NCBI GenBank assembly: GCA_013001885.1
Contig: JABDLD010000075.1
Coordinates: 143,725-207,724, forward strand
Length of the DNA: 64,000 nt
DNA from: Lysobacterales bacterium
GTDB lineage: Bacteria > Pseudomonadota > Gammaproteobacteria > Xanthomonadales > SZUA-36
Direction: 5' to 3'
The notes beneath the pieces were generated by a model. The model made no database searches. It worked only from the letters and a program-made list of their open reading frames with translations, and was not told where the DNA came from. Below, one piece after another: positions 34,923 to 44,945 of the stretch. The position numbers and the translations under genes are program-made. Within the stretch, counting starts at the first letter, position 1; every line of letters begins with the position of its first letter.

Positions 34923-35126
34923 ATGCGCTTCATTATCGTACTGATCATCATTGCATTGCTCGTGTTCAAATTCTGGCCGGAGCAACCGGTGCCAACGGCC
35001 GAGGAAAGCTTCATTGGCCCCCAGATCGAGGGTCTTAAAAAAGCCGAGCAGGTGGAGCAACAATACATGGATGCGCTGGAAAAAAAGAACCAGCGGATTG
35101 AGCGCGAATCCGACGGTGGCAGCTGA
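34923..35126 (+). CDS. Small single-pass membrane protein with charged tail
   Basis: A 67-residue protein. Residues 2-19 (RFIIVLIIIALLVFKFWP) form one membrane helix; residues 26-65 are a charged, predicted helical tail (EESFIGPQIEGLKKAEQVEQQYMDALEKKNQ) that could form a coiled coil. The ATG follows GCAGGATTATCGGC, with AGGA about eight bases upstream. It stands alone between tdk (202 bases before) and the convergent mutM. I do not recognise a family. The intergenic region before it shows no RNA gene. Confidence 0.6.
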   Translation: MRFIIVLIIIALLVFKFWPEQPVPTAEESFIGPQIEGLKKAEQVEQQYMDALEKKNQRIERESDGGS

Positions 35127-35175
35127 CTTCCCGGCGGGTAACCGCCCCCCGGTCGTCATGGCCGTTAATCCGTTG

Positions 35176-35988
35176 TCAGCGCTGGCAGTGGGGACAGTAG
35201 TAACTGGATCTCTGCCCAATGACTTTTCGCCGGATAGGCGCCCGGCATTGGAAGCAGGAATGCCCCGCGCGCTCGTAGACCAGCAACTCCTGCGCAAAAT
35301 ACCCGGGCTGACCGTTGGAGTTCACGAAATCGCGCAAAGTGGTTCCGCCCCTCCGAATGGCCCTGCTCAGCACGTCCTGAATTGATCCGGCCAGCGCGTC
35401 ATAGCGTGCCGCGGAAACCCGACCGGCCTGGCGGGAAGGGTGGATGCCGGACATGTACAGTGCCTCTGATGCGTAAATATTGCCGACACCGACCACAACC
35501 TTTCCATCCATGATGAAGTTTTTGACCGCGGCTTTTCGCCCGCGTGACCTGTGCCACAGGTGCCGGCCGGAGAATGCTTCGGACAGGGGCTCGGGCCCCA
35601 ACTGACGAAGCAGTTTATGTTCCTCTGCCGGGTGCTGCCACCAGGTCAGCACGCCAAACCGGCGCGGATCGTTGAAGCGGATGCATTTTTCGTTGTCGAG
35701 GACGAGATCGAAGTGGTCGTGCTTGCGCGGCGCGTCGCCGGCGTCGCAAACCCGCAGAGAACCGGACATGCCGAGATGGATCAACAGGCCGCCCCCGCCC
35801 AGGTCTATCAGGATGTACTTCGCGCGGCGCCAGCACCGGACGATGCGCCGCCCGTTGGCCTGTTTCACTTCCCGGGGTACCGGCCAGCGAAGGCTGGCGT
35901 TGCGCACGATCAGCCGGCTCACCGACCGCCCGATCAGGCAGGGCTCAATACCGCGCACAGTCGTCTCGACTTCCGGCAGCTCAGGCAA
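35176..35988 (-). CDS. mutM: Formamidopyrimidine-DNA glycosylase
   Basis: A 270-residue base-excision-repair glycosylase/AP lyase that removes 8-oxoguanine and ring-opened purines. The catalytic N terminus PELPEVETTVRGIEP is intact (proline 2, glutamate 3), with the lysine-bearing RRAKYILIDL (about 55), LIHLGMSGSLRV, NIYASEALYMSGIHP and the C-terminal zinc finger CFQC-x16-CPHC. Length is standard. It follows the rpmB-rpmG terminator on the minus strand and so may need its own promoter or read-through. Confidence 0.97.
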   Translation of the reverse strand: MPELPEVETTVRGIEPCLIGRSVSRLIVRNASLRWPVPREVKQANGRRIVRCWRRAKYILIDLGGGGLLIHLGMSGSLRVCDAGDAPRKHDHFDLVLDNEKCIRFNDPRRFGVLTWWQHPAEEHKLLRQLGPEPLSEAFSGRHLWHRSRGRKAAVKNFIMDGKVVVGVGNIYASEALYMSGIHPSRQAGRVSAARYDALAGSIQDVLSRAIRRGGTTLRDFVNSNGQPGYFAQELLVYERAGHSCFQCRAPIRRKVIGQRSSYYCPHCQR

Positions 35989-36007
35989 TCAACTTTTCCT
36001 CCGGCGC

Positions 36008-36033
36008 AAAAAAAACCCGCCGTGAGGGCGGGT
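36008..36033 (-). terminator. Rho-independent terminator after rpmG
   Basis: On the minus strand a seven-base stem ACCCGCC / GGCGGGT with a five-base loop is followed by seven T residues. It sits 31 bases downstream of the rpmG stop and before mutM. Confidence 0.85.
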
Positions 36034-36063
36034 CTTTTCAATAGACGTGCGAGCGATCATCTG

Positions 36064-36231
36064 TTACTTGATCTTTCCTTCCTTGTACATGACGTGCTTG
36101 CGCACGACCGGGTCATACTTTTTCATTTCCATTTTCCCCGGGGTGTTCTTCTTGTTTTTATCGGTTGTGTAGAAGTGACCGGTTCCCGCAGAGGAATTGA
36201 GCCTGATTTTATCTCTTGATCCTTTGGCCAT
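36064..36231 (-). CDS. rpmG: Large-subunit ribosomal protein L33
   Basis: A 55-residue protein of the 50S ribosomal subunit. The translation [20 protein letters not shown] ... [19 protein letters not shown] ... YKEGKIK is a full L33. It has no CxxC pairs, so it is the zinc-free form. A perfect AGGAGG ribosome site lies nine bases before its ATG in the 15-base gap after rpmB, with which it is co-transcribed. Confidence 0.97.
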   Translation of the reverse strand: MAKGSRDKIRLNSSAGTGHFYTTDKNKKNTPGKMEMKKYDPVVRKHVMYKEGKIK

Positions 36232-36246
36232 TATCTAAATCCTCCT

Positions 36247-36483
36247 TTATACCTTTTCGCCGCGTTTCCGCAGGTCTGAGAGCACAGCATCGATGCCTTT
36301 TTTGTCGATGATGCGCAGACCCTTGGTCGAAACGCGAAGTTTTACCCAACGGTTCTCGCTTTCCACCCAAAATCGGTGGCTGTGGAGGTTGGGCAGAAAA
36401 CGCCGCTTGCTCTTGATATTAGAGTGCGACACATTGTTTCCGGTGATAGGCTTTTTTCCGGTGACCTGGCAAATTCGTGGCAT
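36247..36483 (-). CDS. rpmB: Large-subunit ribosomal protein L28
   Basis: A 78-residue 50S ribosomal protein. [20 protein letters not shown] at the N terminus and [35 protein letters not shown] later are diagnostic. It lacks the four-cysteine zinc motif (zinc-free form). The ATG at 36481-36483 was chosen to match the family start; eight further in-frame residues upstream are not conserved. A good sigma-70 promoter lies at 36522-36550 and rpmG follows. Confidence 0.97.
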   Translation of the reverse strand: MPRICQVTGKKPITGNNVSHSNIKSKRRFLPNLHSHRFWVESENRWVKLRVSTKGLRIIDKKGIDAVLSDLRKRGEKV

Positions 36484-36521
36484 GGGAATTCCCGTTAAGA
36501 CGTTCAAAAAATCAGCCGCAC

Positions 36522-36550
36522 TTTATACCGCATGCAGACTGATCTTGCAA
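36522..36550 (-). promoter_or_regulatory. Sigma-70 promoter of rpmB-rpmG
   Basis: Read on the minus strand: TTGCAA (-35), a spacer of exactly 17 bases, and TATAAA (-10). The -10 matches at five of six positions and the -35 at four of six. Transcription would begin near 36515, leaving a leader of about 30 bases. It lies between the radC stop and rpmB, so the ribosomal-protein pair is expressed independently of radC. Confidence 0.75.
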
Positions 36551-36565
36551 GCTTTCGAGCCCATT

Positions 36566-37228
36566 CTACAACAATCCTCGTGCGGCCATCGAGACCGGAT
36601 TCCCGTCGCCGACAACGAAGTGGTCCAGTAATCTGATGTCCAGCAGGGCCAATGCATCCTTGAGGCGTCGTGTAATGGCCTGGTCAGCCAGGCTCGGTTC
36701 GCTGATGCCGGATGGGTGGTTATGCGCCACGATCAAAGCCGCCGCGCCGTGCCGCAGTGCTTTTTCCGCAACCACCCGGGGATAGACGGTGGCGCCGTCG
36801 ATGGTGCCGTGAAACAGCTCCTCAAAAGCGATCACACGGTGCCTTGTATCAAGAAACAGGCAGGCGAAGACTTCATGGGGATGGTCACGCAGTGCGGTTT
36901 TCAGATACTGCTCAGTCACATCGGGACTTTCAAGCGGATCACCTCGGAGCAGCACTTCGTGCAGGGAACGGCGTGACAGCTCGAGCACGGCAAGCAATTT
37001 GGCGGTCTTGGCTGGGCCCAGGCCACGTTTCGCCTCGAGCGCATCGCGGCGGGCCCTTAACAGCCCGCGCAGTCCCCCAAAGTCGCTCAGCAGGCTCTGC
37101 GCCAGGTCGATAACGCCGAGACGCGCTCCGCCGGTCCCGAGCAGTGTGGCCAGCAGTTCGACGTCACTCAGCGACTCAATGCCGTTACTGGCCATTTTTT
37201 CCCTTGGCATGACTTGGCGCATGCGCAC
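36566..37228 (-). CDS. radC: RadC-family JAB-domain protein
   Basis: A 220-residue protein with an N-terminal helix-hairpin-helix region ([16 protein letters not shown]...[21 protein letters not shown]) and a C-terminal JAB1/MPN-like metalloprotease fold with the JAMM motif HNHPSG (about residue 170) and a preceding glutamate in [19 protein letters not shown]. RadC was once linked to DNA repair but its role is uncertain. The exact start is open: ATGs at 37228, 37222 and 37210 all precede the conserved PREK. It is divergent from coaBC, as in many gammaproteobacteria. Confidence 0.92.
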   Translation of the reverse strand: MRMRQVMPREKMASNGIESLSDVELLATLLGTGGARLGVIDLAQSLLSDFGGLRGLLRARRDALEAKRGLGPAKTAKLLAVLELSRRSLHEVLLRGDPLESPDVTEQYLKTALRDHPHEVFACLFLDTRHRVIAFEELFHGTIDGATVYPRVVAEKALRHGAAALIVAHNHPSGISEPSLADQAITRRLKDALALLDIRLLDHFVVGDGNPVSMAARGLL

Positions 37229-37323
37229 ATTGTGTCTTCGGGTAATATGATCTGTTACGGAAAAATACCTTTAGTGGATGTAAGCTATTGGCCTTGAATG
37301 AGATCTTCCGGGGCGGAAAAATA

Positions 37324-38562
37324 ATGAATCACAAGCGCGTACTGCTTGGAGTGACGGGGGGAATCGCTGCATACAAATCAGCCGACCTGGTTCGGCGCCT
37401 GCGTGATGCCGGTGCAGAAGTGCGGGTTGTCATGACCCGCGGCGCGACCGCCTTTGTCACGCCGCTGACTTTCCAGGCCGTTTCCGGAAACCCGGTCCAT
37501 ACCGAACTTCTGGACGAGACGGCGGAAGCGGGCATGGGACACATCGAGCTGGCGCGCTGGGCCACTGAGCTACTGGTTGCTCCGGCCACAGCTGACTTTA
37601 TCGCCAAGCTGGCGCACGGTCTGGCTGATGACCTGTTATCGACGGTCTGCCTGGCCACGGCAGCCCCGCTGACTCTGGCCCCTGCCATGAATCAGCAGAT
37701 GTGGCAGCATCCGGCCACGCAGGCGAATTGTGATCTGCTGCGGGAAAGGGGCGTGCAGATGGCCGGTCCGGCCAGCGGCGGCCAGGCTTGCGGCGAGACC
37801 GGGCCCGGTAGAATGATCGAGCCGGCTGACCTGGTGATTGCGCTTTTTGCCGGAGCCAGCGGACCGCTATCCGGCAAGCATGTCATAGTGACCGCGGGTC
37901 CGACGTACGAAGACATCGATCCCGTGCGCTATATCGGCAACCGGTCTTCCGGCAAAATGGGTTTTGCTGTCGCCGGTGCGGCAGCACTGGCCGGAGCCCG
38001 TGTCTCCCTGGTTTCAGGCCCGGTGTCGCTTGCGACGCCTTTTGGAGTAGACCGCACGGATGTGCGGAGCGCTCTTGAGATGCGGAAGATTTCCCTGCAG
38101 CTGGCGGCCGAGGCCGATGTATTTATCAGCGTCGCTGCCGTGGCGGATTACACGCCCGAGCACTTGGCGCCGCAAAAATTGAAAAAAGGCCTATCTAAGC
38201 AAAAAATAGAATTGGTGGGTACGCCCGATATCGTCGCTGAAGTTGCGGCCCTCGCTAATGGACCGTTCACGGTGGGATTTGCCGCCGAGACAGAAAGCCT
38301 CAGAGAACATGCCCGCGAGAAGCTTTCGCGAAAAAGGCTTGATATGATTGCAGCCAATCGCGTCGGGCACTCAGATTCTGGATTTGAGAGTGATAACAAC
38401 GAGATTCTCGTTCTGGTGCCCGGCGGTGAAATACCTCTGGGGCGAGGAAGTAAGCGGCAACTGGCGCGGCTTCTGGTAGATCAGATAGCGGCCAGGCTAA
38501 ACGGAAAACAGGACAGTGCAACCGGTACAAATAAAAATACTCGATCCGCGGCTCGGAACTGA
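37324..38562 (+). CDS. coaBC: Bifunctional phosphopantothenoylcysteine decarboxylase/synthetase
   Basis: A 412-residue fused enzyme of coenzyme A synthesis. The N-terminal CoaC flavoprotein domain (about 1-185) has [23 protein letters not shown], a histidine region HIELARWA and [10 protein letters not shown] (about 120). The C-terminal CoaB domain (about 190-405) has [30 protein letters not shown] and [10 protein letters not shown]. The ATG at 37324 gives the usual start. The 3' end overlaps dut by 47 bases, an overlap typical of this pair. Confidence 0.96.
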   Translation: MNHKRVLLGVTGGIAAYKSADLVRRLRDAGAEVRVVMTRGATAFVTPLTFQAVSGNPVHTELLDETAEAGMGHIELARWATELLVAPATADFIAKLAHGLADDLLSTVCLATAAPLTLAPAMNQQMWQHPATQANCDLLRERGVQMAGPASGGQACGETGPGRMIEPADLVIALFAGASGPLSGKHVIVTAGPTYEDIDPVRYIGNRSSGKMGFAVAGAAALAGARVSLVSGPVSLATPFGVDRTDVRSALEMRKISLQLAAEADVFISVAAVADYTPEHLAPQKLKKGLSKQKIELVGTPDIVAEVAALANGPFTVGFAAETESLREHAREKLSRKRLDMIAANRVGHSDSGFESDNNEILVLVPGGEIPLGRGSKRQLARLLVDQIAARLNGKQDSATGTNKNTRSAARN

Positions 38563-38971
38563 ATTTCCGCTGCCAGATTATGCCACCGCAGGTTCCGCCG
38601 GGATGGACCTGCGCGCATGCCTGGATGAAACACTGGTCATCGAGCCGGGACAGACCCGGCTGGTTCCGACCGGGTTCGCCATGCACATGGTAAATACCGG
38701 TATGGCAGCGGTGATTCTGCCGCGTTCCGGCCTGGGCCACAAATATGGAATCGTTCTTGGTAACCTGGTCGGCCTGATCGACAGTGATTACCAGGGACAG
38801 GTCTATGTTTCGTGCTGGAACCGGTCTGGCTCATCGTTCTCAATCGAACCGGGCGCGCGTATCGCCCAACTGGTTTTCTTGCCCGTCGTGCAGGCGCGCT
38901 GGGAAATCGTCCCGGAGTTTGATTCTTCAGACCGCGGAGACGGCGGGTTTGGGCACACCGGACACAGCTAA
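38516..38971 (+). CDS. dut: Deoxyuridine 5'-triphosphate nucleotidohydrolase (dUTPase)
   Basis: A 151-residue homotrimeric enzyme that hydrolyses dUTP to dUMP, keeping uracil out of DNA and supplying dTMP synthesis. All five motifs are recognisable: [24 protein letters not shown] (catalytic serine region), [22 protein letters not shown] and the C-terminal [10 protein letters not shown]. The start is a GTG at 38516, inside the end of coaBC. It is 11 bases ahead of algC. Confidence 0.96.
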   Translation: MQPVQIKILDPRLGTEFPLPDYATAGSAGMDLRACLDETLVIEPGQTRLVPTGFAMHMVNTGMAAVILPRSGLGHKYGIVLGNLVGLIDSDYQGQVYVSCWNRSGSSFSIEPGARIAQLVFLPVVQARWEIVPEFDSSDRGDGGFGHTGHS

Positions 38972-38982
38972 GGATTGCGACC

Positions 38983-41463
38983 ATGGAATTAAAGGAAACG
39001 CTGTTAAAACTACCTAATCTGTCGACCAGAAAACACGTGGACCGGCGCCTGATTTATTTCCTGGGCCTGTTTGGCATCCTGATCATCGTGTTCGCTCTCT
39101 GGCTGAGCCTGCGGGACTGGCGTGAAGCCGACGCCGTGGTGGCGGCCGAAGCGGAGCGCCGGAGCGCCGTTGACGGGCTGATGCAGCCGATTCAGGCCCT
39201 TAAACGGGTGATGGCCGACGATCAGGTCCAGGCACTTGCGTTGCGGGCGCTGGAAAACCCGGAGACAAAAGAAGACCTTTCCAGCTACATCAGCGGTCGA
39301 ATCAACCAAGTCTCCGCGGTTCATGTTTTCAGCAAGAACGTCTCGGAATTCCGCCCGGCGGACTTTGGTCCCAATGGTTTTGCGGTCCTGGAAATGATTC
39401 TGTCCACGCTGGAAATCAGCAACGGGCTGATGCAGATTCATCATGTGGTGCAACCGCCCAGGCTTTACGATTCCGCGTTGATCACATCGGGCGGCGAGGC
39501 TGCAGGCGTGCTGGTTGTCGAGGCGGATCCTGTCTACCTGCTCGCCGGCTACAATCCCGTTCATTCGTCCATCGGGTTCGTCCGGTTGACGCAATACAAC
39601 GGGCGGCAGCCCCTCAGTAATATCAGGGAATGGGGCAACGCCAGTTTGTTGGGGGAATATCCCGACCGGGTTCCGGTCCCCGGCACACTGTTCCGGATCG
39701 AATTCCCGCAGCAGTCGAATGTCGCGCTGATCGGAAAGTGGACTGCACTGTTGATGATTCTGTCCGGACTACTGTGTCTTGCGGTTACTTTGGTGCTGCT
39801 GCGAAGCAACCGGCTCTGGCAAGTGGCCGATGCGATCGAGAAAGCAAAAATGCATTCTGTCGTGGCCACCTCCCCGGACGCTCTGGAGGCGGGTGACGAT
39901 CAACCCGAAGCTGCCTTTACAGCAGAGCCTCCCCTGCAGGACAGGGAAGACGGGCGCCCGGAGGTTGACTCGCAAACCGGCGACTCCTCCGGCTCGAAAC
40001 CCGAAAAGGTGATACCCGAGCCACCGCCGATGAGGCTGCATTACGACATCAACGAGAGACGCAAGCTAAGAGAGGCGGAGCACTCGCCTGTTGAACTTAG
40101 TTCGGGAATCTTCCGCGCGTACGACATTCGTGGCGTCATTGATAAAACGCTCGATTCCGGCGTGGCCAGGAGCGTTGGGCAAGCCGTCGGAACGGTGGCC
40201 CTGGAGCAAAACGCCGGGCCCGTCGTGGTGGCGCGTGACGGCCGGCTGTCCGGGCCTTACCTGATGGAAGGAATGATCGAAGGCATCGTGTCGACGGGCT
40301 GCGACGTGCTGGATATCGGCGCCGTACCGACCGGGGTTCTCTATTTTGCGGCGCACGAAATGGCCTCGGGATCGGGTGTCATGATCACCGGAAGTCACAA
40401 CCCTCCGGATTACAACGGCTTCAAGATCATGGTTGCTGGCAACACGCTGCACGGAGAATCGATCAGTAACCTCTACGAGCGAATACGCTCCGATGATCTC
40501 AAGGCAGGAGAGGGTTCGGTGACACAGAAGGACGTGGTTCCCGAATACATCGATAGAATTGCCGGTGACATCCAGGTCGAGCGCGATCTGAAGGTCGTTA
40601 TCGATTGCGGCAACGGCATCGGCGGAGTCTGCGCCGCTGATACGCTAAGGGCAATAGGGGTTGATGTCTTGCCGATGTTTGACGAGGTTGACGGTACGTT
40701 TCCGAACCATCATCCGGACCCGAGCGAACCGGAGAATTTGACCGATCTGATTGAGTCTGTGCGGCTGATGGATGCGGATCTTGGTTTGGCCCTTGACGGT
40801 GACGCAGACAGGCTGGGGGTGGTGACGATGGCCGGAGAAATCATTTTTCCGGACCGGATCATGATGCTGCTGGCGCTCGACGTGCTGGACCGGATGCCGG
40901 GCGCTACCATCATTTACGATGTGAAATGCACCGGCCACCTGCCGGCGGTTATCCGTGAAGCAGGCGGCAATCCGGTGATGTACAAAACCGGACATTCCCT
41001 GATCAAGGCGAAAATGAAGGAAATCGGTTCCCCCTTTGCCGGCGAAATGAGCGGCCACTTCTTTTTCGGGGAGCGTTGGTACGGCGTAGATGACGGAATC
41101 TATGCCGCGGCCCGTTTGCTGGAAATCCTGGGCAACACGGAAACGCCGCCCGAAGCCATACTGAATGCATTACCCACCAGCTTCAGCACGCCGGAGTTGA
41201 AAGTTCAGATGGAGGAGGGCGAAAACCACGATTTCATCGAGTCCTTCAAGGCATCGGCCAGCTTCGAGGGCGCGAATATCAATACCATCGACGGGCTCCG
41301 GGCGGATTTCGAGGACGGGTGGGGCCTGGTCCGGGCATCCAACACTACCCCGATCCTGGTCGTTCGATTCGACGCGGAAACCGAACAGGCCCTGGACCGA
41401 ATCAAGACGGCCTTTCGGTCACAAATGCTGGAAATCCGGTCTGACCTGGAGCTTCCGTTCTGA
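38983..41463 (+). CDS. algC: Phosphomannomutase/phosphoglucomutase with membrane-anchored N-terminal extension
   Basis: An 826-residue protein. Residues about 23-43 and 252-275 are membrane helices flanking an extracytoplasmic domain of about 205 residues (HVFSKNVSEFRPADFGPNGFAVLEMIL...), like a sensor domain. A charged, Pro/Glu-rich linker (about 295-365) leads to a complete alpha-D-phosphohexomutase (about 372-826): GIFRAYDIRG, the phosphoserine loop GVMITGSHNPPDYNGFK (serine at about 470), metal loop DGDADRLGVV and GEMSGHFFFGERW. It would make mannose-1-P or glucose-1-P for surface polysaccharides. The dut-algC order is conserved in pseudomonads and relatives, where a similar long N terminus has been annotated. 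Confidence 0.92.
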   Translation: MELKETLLKLPNLSTRKHVDRRLIYFLGLFGILIIVFALWLSLRDWREADAVVAAEAERRSAVDGLMQPIQALKRVMADDQVQALALRALENPETKEDLSSYISGRINQVSAVHVFSKNVSEFRPADFGPNGFAVLEMILSTLEISNGLMQIHHVVQPPRLYDSALITSGGEAAGVLVVEADPVYLLAGYNPVHSSIGFVRLTQYNGRQPLSNIREWGNASLLGEYPDRVPVPGTLFRIEFPQQSNVALIGKWTALLMILSGLLCLAVTLVLLRSNRLWQVADAIEKAKMHSVVATSPDALEAGDDQPEAAFTAEPPLQDREDGRPEVDSQTGDSSGSKPEKVIPEPPPMRLHYDINERRKLREAEHSPVELSSGIFRAYDIRGVIDKTLDSGVARSVGQAVGTVALEQNAGPVVVARDGRLSGPYLMEGMIEGIVSTGCDVLDIGAVPTGVLYFAAHEMASGSGVMITGSHNPPDYNGFKIMVAGNTLHGESISNLYERIRSDDLKAGEGSVTQKDVVPEYIDRIAGDIQVERDLKVVIDCGNGIGGVCAADTLRAIGVDVLPMFDEVDGTFPNHHPDPSEPENLTDLIESVRLMDADLGLALDGDADRLGVVTMAGEIIFPDRIMMLLALDVLDRMPGATIIYDVKCTGHLPAVIREAGGNPVMYKTGHSLIKAKMKEIGSPFAGEMSGHFFFGERWYGVDDGIYAAARLLEILGNTETPPEAILNALPTSFSTPELKVQMEEGENHDFIESFKASASFEGANINTIDGLRADFEDGWGLVRASNTTPILVVRFDAETEQALDRIKTAFRSQMLEIRSDLELPF

Positions 41464-41488
41464 AACCTGAATTGTGGGAGAACATCAA

Positions 41489-41911
41489 ATGACCAGATTT
41501 CGCACGATCATCGCAATGTCGATCCTGTGTGCTTCAGCCGCGCAGGCGGAGGGTATACCGGTGGAGCCGGGCTTGTGGGAGATGACGTCGACGATGACCA
41601 TGCCCATGCTGCCCCAGCCGAGGGTGACGACCGTTACCGAATGCATGCAGAAGTCGGAAATTTCCATGGATGAGTTCAATACCTCGGAAATGGATCCTGC
41701 CTGTAGTTTTTCGACGGCGGAAGTGGATGGCAACACCCTGAAATGGTCGTTCGACTGTCCGGTTGAAGGCGGGACATCGCATGGCGAGTGGGAGGCCGTC
41801 TCCGAAGGCGACTCAGTGAGTGGTAGCGGGTTGATTACGATGTCTTTTCAGGGTCAGACAATGGAAATGAAAATGAGCTGGGAAGGCAAACGCATCGGCG
41901 CATGCCCATAA
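41489..41911 (+). CDS. DUF3617-family exported protein
   Basis: A 140-residue periplasmic protein with a Sec signal (MTRFRTIIAMSILCASAAQA, cleavage before EGIPV) and a body starting VEPGLWEMTSTMTMPM, the hallmark of DUF3617. Three cysteines in the mature part (ECMQ, ACSF, DCPV) may form disulfides. The ATG at 41489 has GGGAG eight bases upstream and is preferred to the GTG at 41474. It follows algC closely and is convergent with gshA, only four bases apart. Function is unknown. Confidence 0.8.
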   Translation: MTRFRTIIAMSILCASAAQAEGIPVEPGLWEMTSTMTMPMLPQPRVTTVTECMQKSEISMDEFNTSEMDPACSFSTAEVDGNTLKWSFDCPVEGGTSHGEWEAVSEGDSVSGSGLITMSFQGQTMEMKMSWEGKRIGACP

Positions 41912-41915
41912 GCGG

Positions 41916-43280
41916 TCAGTAAGAGCAGGTGGTGAATACGGGATCTACCGATCCGCCCCACTCCCCGTGATACAGATTGAGTTTGCGCTCAGCGGGAGTG
42001 ATCCCGCTTTCGGCCACCTGCTGCAACGGCCCCAGGAAGCCGGTCTCGTTGTCCCCGGCCGCGTTGAGCCTGGCACGGGCCTTCAATCCGGCCGAGGCGA
42101 GTTCGATCAGTTCCAGCGCCAGCGACTGAACCGTGCGCCCGCGAACCGTAGCCCGTAATCCGAGCCGCGGGACTTCTTCGCGCAATTTCAGCCGCTCTTC
42201 CATGCTCCAGTCGCGTGCGATGTCCCAGGCTGCATCCAGAGACGGCTGGTGATATAGAAGGCCGGCCCAGATCGCTGGAAGCGCGCATAAACGCGCCCAG
42301 GGGCCACCATCGGCGCCCCGCATCTCCAGGTAACGTTTGAGCCGGACCTCGGGAAACGCGGTCGTCAGGTGGTCTTCCCAGTCTTTCAAGGTGGGCCGTT
42401 CGCCCGGCAAGGCAGGCAGCTTGCCGTCAAGAAAATCACGAAACGACTGTCCGGTTGCGTCGATGTACTTTCCGTCCCGGTACACAAAATACATGGGGAC
42501 GTCGAGCATGTAGTCGGTGTATTTTTCAAATCCCATATCGCCATCGAAAACGAAGGGAAGCATGCCGGTCCGGTCCGGATCAGTATCCTCCCAGACGTGG
42601 GATCGATAGCTCAGATAGCCGTTGGGCTTTCCATCGGTGAACGGTGAGTTGGCGAACAGCGCGGTAGCAATCGGCTGCAGGGCCAGCGAGGCGCGAAATT
42701 TTTTTACCATATCCGCCTCAGTTCCGAAATCCAGGTTCACCTGTACCGTGCAGGTGCGCGCCATCATGTCCTGTCCCAGCGTGCCCACCTTGCTCATGTA
42801 TTCCCGCATGATGCGGTAACGGCCCTTGGGCATCCACTGCATGTCCTGCAGCGGCCACTTGGGCTGGAACCCCATTCCGAGGAATGCAATATTCAGTGGT
42901 TCCGAGATCGAACGGACCTGCTTCAAATGCAGGTTCACTTCCGTGCAGGTCTGGTGAATGCTGTCGAGCAGCGCGCCGGACAGCTCCAGTTGTCCGCCCG
43001 GCTCCAGCGTGATCGATGCGCCGGTTTCGTCCAGCAGGGCAATGGGCAGGCCATCTTCCATAACGGTGCGCCAGTCGAAATCTTCCGCAAGCCCGGCCAG
43101 AATCGTGCGGATACCCCGCTGGCCTTCATAGGGGAGCGGGCGCAGATCATCCAGTGTGTAGCCGAATTTTTCGTGTTCGGTTCCCAGCTTCCAGTTTGAT
43201 TCCGGTTTGCAGCCGCTTTCGAGGTAGGCTGCCAGGTCGTTCCGGTTGTTTGCCGTCGTGTTCTTTGATGAGTTTGCCAA
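41916..43280 (-). CDS. gshA: Glutamate-cysteine ligase, plant/alphaproteobacterial type
   Basis: A 454-residue enzyme that makes gamma-glutamylcysteine, the first step of glutathione synthesis. It belongs to the type shared with plants and alphaproteobacteria, not the E. coli GshA type: GTEHEKFGY (about 33-41), [17 protein letters not shown] (about 92), [30 protein letters not shown] and CTVQVNLDF (about 182) are diagnostic. The C-terminal [13 protein letters not shown] is conserved. No gshB is in the window. It is convergent with the DUF3617 gene and divergent from the peptide transporter operon. Confidence 0.93.
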   Translation of the reverse strand: MANSSKNTTANNRNDLAAYLESGCKPESNWKLGTEHEKFGYTLDDLRPLPYEGQRGIRTILAGLAEDFDWRTVMEDGLPIALLDETGASITLEPGGQLELSGALLDSIHQTCTEVNLHLKQVRSISEPLNIAFLGMGFQPKWPLQDMQWMPKGRYRIMREYMSKVGTLGQDMMARTCTVQVNLDFGTEADMVKKFRASLALQPIATALFANSPFTDGKPNGYLSYRSHVWEDTDPDRTGMLPFVFDGDMGFEKYTDYMLDVPMYFVYRDGKYIDATGQSFRDFLDGKLPALPGERPTLKDWEDHLTTAFPEVRLKRYLEMRGADGGPWARLCALPAIWAGLLYHQPSLDAAWDIARDWSMEERLKLREEVPRLGLRATVRGRTVQSLALELIELASAGLKARARLNAAGDNETGFLGPLQQVAESGITPAERKLNLYHGEWGGSVDPVFTTCSY

Positions 43281-43367
43281 AGAAATACTCCAAAATTACA
43301 TTGGAAAGCCCCGTTCGATTGCCTAGGATACACGGAGGAACCCGGACGAAACAGACTGGACCATGAC

Positions 43368-44945
43368 ATGCACGCCACCTCCTTGCGAATTTGCGCTTTC
43401 CTGATCTCGACGCTGACGCTGATGCTGGCCTGTCAGGAGCTGGCGGCAACTGACATCAGGCGGGGCCTGGGTCCGGAGCCTGACTCCCTGCACATACACC
43501 AGGCGCGCGGACTGGCGGCCGTCAACCTGTTGCGGGACCTGCGCGAGGGATTGCTTACGTTCGATCAGCATGGAGAACTGGCGCCGGGGCAAGCTGCTTC
43601 CTGGGAAGAGCTCGATGACGGGCGCAGATACCGCTTTTACCTGCGTTCGGATGCGCGCTGGTCAAATGGAGATCCGGTCACCGCAGCGGACTTCGTGCGG
43701 GCGTGGCATCGCGCCTTTACGCCTGAGACGGCGGCGGCCACCGCAGGTCTGCTGAAAGACGTGCGCAACGCCAGCGAGATACTAAAGGGAAATGGGGAGC
43801 CTGCCGCGCTTGGGATCGTGGCCGTTGAACCCGGCGTGCTGGACGTTCTGCTAACCGAGCCGGCGCCATGGCTGCTGGAAATCCTGGCCCACCCAGTCAG
43901 CTACCCGCTGCATTCCAAAGGGCAGGATGATCCGCTGCACGCTCCCGTGAACGGGTCGTTTCTGTTGGCAAACTGGACGCCGCGAGCCAGCATCAGGCTG
44001 GAGCGCAATCCTCAATTTCACGGGCTGGACTCCGTGCGGGTCGAAACGGTTGAATATTTTCCGATCGAAGAGCCGGCCGCTGAACTTTCCCGTTACCGAG
44101 CCGGCGAACTTGAAATCACGGAGACGATACCCGCTGGCCGGTATGACTGGCTCCGGGAAAATCTCGCGGCTGACTTGAGGGTGGCTCCGTACCTGGGCAC
44201 TTTTTGGCTGGGACTCAACCTGAAACATCAGGTGCTGGGCTATTCAACACGGCTGCGGCAGGCGCTTTCCCTGGCGATCAACCGCGACATATTGACTGCC
44301 ACGGTACTGGGCGCCGGTGAGCTGCCGGCCTGGAGTGTCGTACCGCCGGGGATTCGCGGTTATTCCCCGTCACTGATGCCGCAGTCCGAATTCAGCCAGG
44401 CGCAACGGGAAGCGGAAGCCGTCCGGCTGTTTGAGCTGTCGGGAGCCGGGCGGCCTGAATCGCTTCTGCTCGAATTACGCTACAACACATCCGGCGTGCA
44501 CAGGCGCGTGGCGGTAGCCGTAGCCGCGATGTGGAAACAGGTACTGGGGGTGAACACCCAGCTGGTCAACGAGGAGTGGAAGGTGTTCGTCAATAATCGG
44601 AGATTGGGCGTAATTACCGAGGTTTTTCGGGGCGGCTGGATCGCGGACTATGCCGATCCTTCGAGTTTTCTGGACCTGTTCACCGGCGGCAACGCGCTGA
44701 ACAACACGTTCTACAGCAACCGGGACTTCGATTTGCTGCTGAAATCAACCGGCAGGGTTTCCGCCGGCGCGAGAATGAAGCTTTTGCAGCAAGCCGAAGC
44801 ACAGTTAATGCAGGACATGCCGGTGATACCGCTTTATTATTATGTTTCGCGGCACCTTGTTAATCCGCGCATTACCGGATTTTCAGATAACGTGAGAGAC
44901 ATTCATCTATCCAGGTACCTGGGTCTGATTTCGGAGAGTCGTTGA
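43368..44945 (+). CDS. Oligopeptide-binding protein (OppA family), first copy
   Basis: A 525-residue periplasmic solute-binding protein of the peptide ABC transporter family (SBP_bac_5). The signal sequence (LRICAFLISTLTLMLACQEL) contains a possible lipobox (LMLAC) but could also be processed by signal peptidase I after LAA. The body has ARWSNGDPVTAADFVRAWHRAF (about 98-119), the long C-terminal lobe and an AINRDIL segment, as in OppA. It overlaps the next gene, a diverged second copy, by four bases; that gene and oppBCDF are all coupled. Confidence 0.9.
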   Translation: MHATSLRICAFLISTLTLMLACQELAATDIRRGLGPEPDSLHIHQARGLAAVNLLRDLREGLLTFDQHGELAPGQAASWEELDDGRRYRFYLRSDARWSNGDPVTAADFVRAWHRAFTPETAAATAGLLKDVRNASEILKGNGEPAALGIVAVEPGVLDVLLTEPAPWLLEILAHPVSYPLHSKGQDDPLHAPVNGSFLLANWTPRASIRLERNPQFHGLDSVRVETVEYFPIEEPAAELSRYRAGELEITETIPAGRYDWLRENLAADLRVAPYLGTFWLGLNLKHQVLGYSTRLRQALSLAINRDILTATVLGAGELPAWSVVPPGIRGYSPSLMPQSEFSQAQREAEAVRLFELSGAGRPESLLLELRYNTSGVHRRVAVAVAAMWKQVLGVNTQLVNEEWKVFVNNRRLGVITEVFRGGWIADYADPSSFLDLFTGGNALNNTFYSNRDFDLLLKSTGRVSAGARMKLLQQAEAQLMQDMPVIPLYYYVSRHLVNPRITGFSDNVRDIHLSRYLGLISESR

